From Verrucomicrobiota bacterium (GTDB taxonomy: Bacteria > Verrucomicrobiota > Verrucomicrobiia > Verrucomicrobiales > Akkermansiaceae): a stretch of 5,179 nt of DNA. Of this stretch, positions 4,456 to 5,179 are shown in pieces. Made by a program: the position numbers and the translations under genes. Under the pieces are notes generated by a model. The model was not told the origin of the DNA. It worked only from the letters and a program-made list of their open reading frames with translations, and did not search any database. Within the stretch, counting starts at the first letter, position 1, and each line of letters starts with the position of its first letter. The stretch is from NCBI GenBank assembly GCA_008932955.1, contig WBXE01000173.1, positions 1 to 5,179 on the forward strand. The letters run 5' to 3'.

Positions 4456-5052
4456 ATGTTCACTGGTCTTGTAGAATCCACCGGCAGCGTTATCGGCCTC
4501 GAATCGCGCGGCGAGCAGGCCCGGCTTACTTTGGCCATTCCGTTTGCCGCGGAGTTAGCGCTGGGCGATTCGGTGGCGATCAATGGCTGCTGCCTGACGG
4601 TGGCCGAGCTATCGCCGCAGGGGATCGCCTTCGACCTACTGGCACAAACGTTGCGCGTCACGTCCCTCGGCGCCCTGAGCCAAGGGTCGCAGGTCAACCT
4701 CGAGCGCGCCTTGCAAGTGGGCGACCGCTTCGGCGGACATTTTGTGCAGGGCCACGTGGATGCCACCGGCAGCATCACCCGACTCGCGGCACAGGGCCAA
4801 GACCACGTGTTCGAGGTGTCGTTGCCGCCGGCGATCCACCGCCTGTGCATCGCCAAGGGCTCGCTCGCGGTGGACGGCATCTCCCTCACCATCGCGGAAC
4901 TGGCAGCGGCGTCGGCCATTTTCTGGATCACCCCGCACACCTGGCTGCAAACCCACCTGCATGCCGCGCGGGTCGGCCAGCCGGTCAATTTGGAAGCTGA
5001 CATGCTCGCCAAGCACGTGGATCACCTGCTGGAAGCACGGTTGAAGCACTAA
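4456..5052 (+). CDS. ribE: Riboflavin synthase (alpha chain)
   Basis: The 198-residue cytosolic enzyme dismutates two molecules of 6,7-dimethyl-8-ribityllumazine to riboflavin and 5-amino-6-ribitylaminouracil, the last step of riboflavin synthesis. It acts as a trimer in the family. Two lumazine-binding repeats are visible: the N-terminal one from MFTGLVE (1-7) through GDSVAINGCCLTV (37-49) and LRVTSLG (66-72), and the C-terminal one from GGHFVQGHVD (93-102) through SLAVDGISLTI (136-146), HT (161-162) and VNLEADMLAKHV (177-188). The ATG at 4456 is fixed by the near-invariant MFTG N-terminus, which forms part of the active site; the frame stays open upstream to 4258 but without family resemblance. 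Length is slightly short of the usual 200-220. The last codons (LKH-stop) lie in the first unit of a 14-bp tandem repeat. No other rib gene is in the window, so the gene may stand alone or start an operon to the right. Confidence 0.96.
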   Translation: MFTGLVESTGSVIGLESRGEQARLTLAIPFAAELALGDSVAINGCCLTVAELSPQGIAFDLLAQTLRVTSLGALSQGSQVNLERALQVGDRFGGHFVQGHVDATGSITRLAAQGQDHVFEVSLPPAIHRLCIAKGSLAVDGISLTIAELAAASAIFWITPHTWLQTHLHAARVGQPVNLEADMLAKHVDHLLEARLKH

Positions 5053-5089
5053 ATTTGAAGCACGAAATTCTAAGCATTAAATCCTAAAC
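5042..5089. repeat. 14-bp degenerate tandem repeat spanning the ribE stop
   Basis: Units are TGAAGCACTAAATT (5042-5055), TGAAGCACGAAATT (5056-5069), CTAAGCATTAAATC (5070-5083) and a partial CTAAAC (5084-5089). The first two differ at one base; the third has drifted further. The first unit contains the last two sense codons and TAA stop of ribE. AT-rich composition contrasts with the GC-rich gene. Such AAATTCTAAGC-type arrays are known to me as bacterial intergenic filler, with no proven role. Confidence 0.85.
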
Positions 5090-5122
5090 GAAGAGGAGAA
5101 GATCAGAGGGACAGACAAAAGA

Positions 5123-5179
5123 AACCACTGATTGCACTGAGAACCACTGAAACCACTGAAACCACTGAAACCACTGAAA
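5123..5179. repeat. 9-bp minisatellite AACCACTGA running off the window
   Basis: AACCACTGA occurs at 5123-5131, then a degenerate TTGCACTGA (5132-5140), one extra G (5141), and four perfect contiguous copies (5142-5177) plus AA at the edge. The array continues beyond the window, so its length is unknown. A purine-rich stretch (5089-5122) without a gene separates it from the 14-bp array. A 9-bp period keeps reading frames, but one frame contains TGA in every unit and no start signal precedes the array, so coding is unlikely. Confidence 0.9.

Noticed and set aside
3966..5012. 348-codon minus-strand frame over ribE and the helicase start
   Set aside because: It overlaps two well-supported genes, is rich in Arg/Ser/Pro/Ala as expected for a shadow frame in GC-rich DNA, and shows no family motif.
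5123..5179. Repeat-containing peptide (Thr-Thr-Glu or Pro-Leu-Lys repeats)
   Set aside because: No start codon or upstream coding signal; one frame has TGA in each unit, and the array fits a non-coding minisatellite.

Overview
The window looks like a piece of a high-GC bacterial chromosome with three intact protein genes. They are separated by gene-free gaps packed with short tandem repeats, hairpins and one 50-bp perfect palindrome. The G/C-rich third codon positions, the lack of a Shine-Dalgarno motif before all three starts, and the style of the spacer DNA (GCCGGC-TTCA-GCCGGC hairpins, CTGATAAC-type and AAATTCTAAGC-type repeats) suggest Verrucomicrobiota, perhaps Opitutales. That placement is an impression from memory, not a database result.

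Layout. Positions 1-273 are a gene-free leader with a 7-bp tandem repeat, two hairpins, three tandem copies of a 23-bp unit and an ATAAC-type 7-bp repeat ending at the next start codon. Positions 274-1809 (+) encode an FGGY-family sugar kinase whose signatures match the eukaryotic-type xylulokinase branch (XYLB-like). Positions 1810-2272 lie between two convergent genes and hold REP-like hairpins, an AT-rich island, the 50-bp palindrome, a run of nine G and a GC-rich hairpin cluster. Positions 2273-4276 (-) encode a complete UvrD/Rep-family superfamily 1A helicase. Positions 4277-4455 are the gap between the divergent helicase and riboflavin synthase genes. Positions 4456-5052 (+) encode riboflavin synthase (RibE). 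Positions 5053-5179 carry a 14-bp degenerate tandem repeat that begins inside the end of ribE, then a 9-bp minisatellite running off the window edge.

The three genes serve unrelated jobs: pentose entry into the pentose phosphate pathway, DNA unwinding for replication or repair, and the last step of riboflavin synthesis. They are arranged + - +, so no operon is visible. I see no defence system, complete mobile element, RNA gene or CRISPR array. The most unusual material is the intergenic DNA: each of the three larger gaps carries its own short-period repeats or dyads, in two places reaching into the end of a gene. The 50-bp palindrome is built from two inverted copies of a small hairpin and resembles a REPIN-type element.
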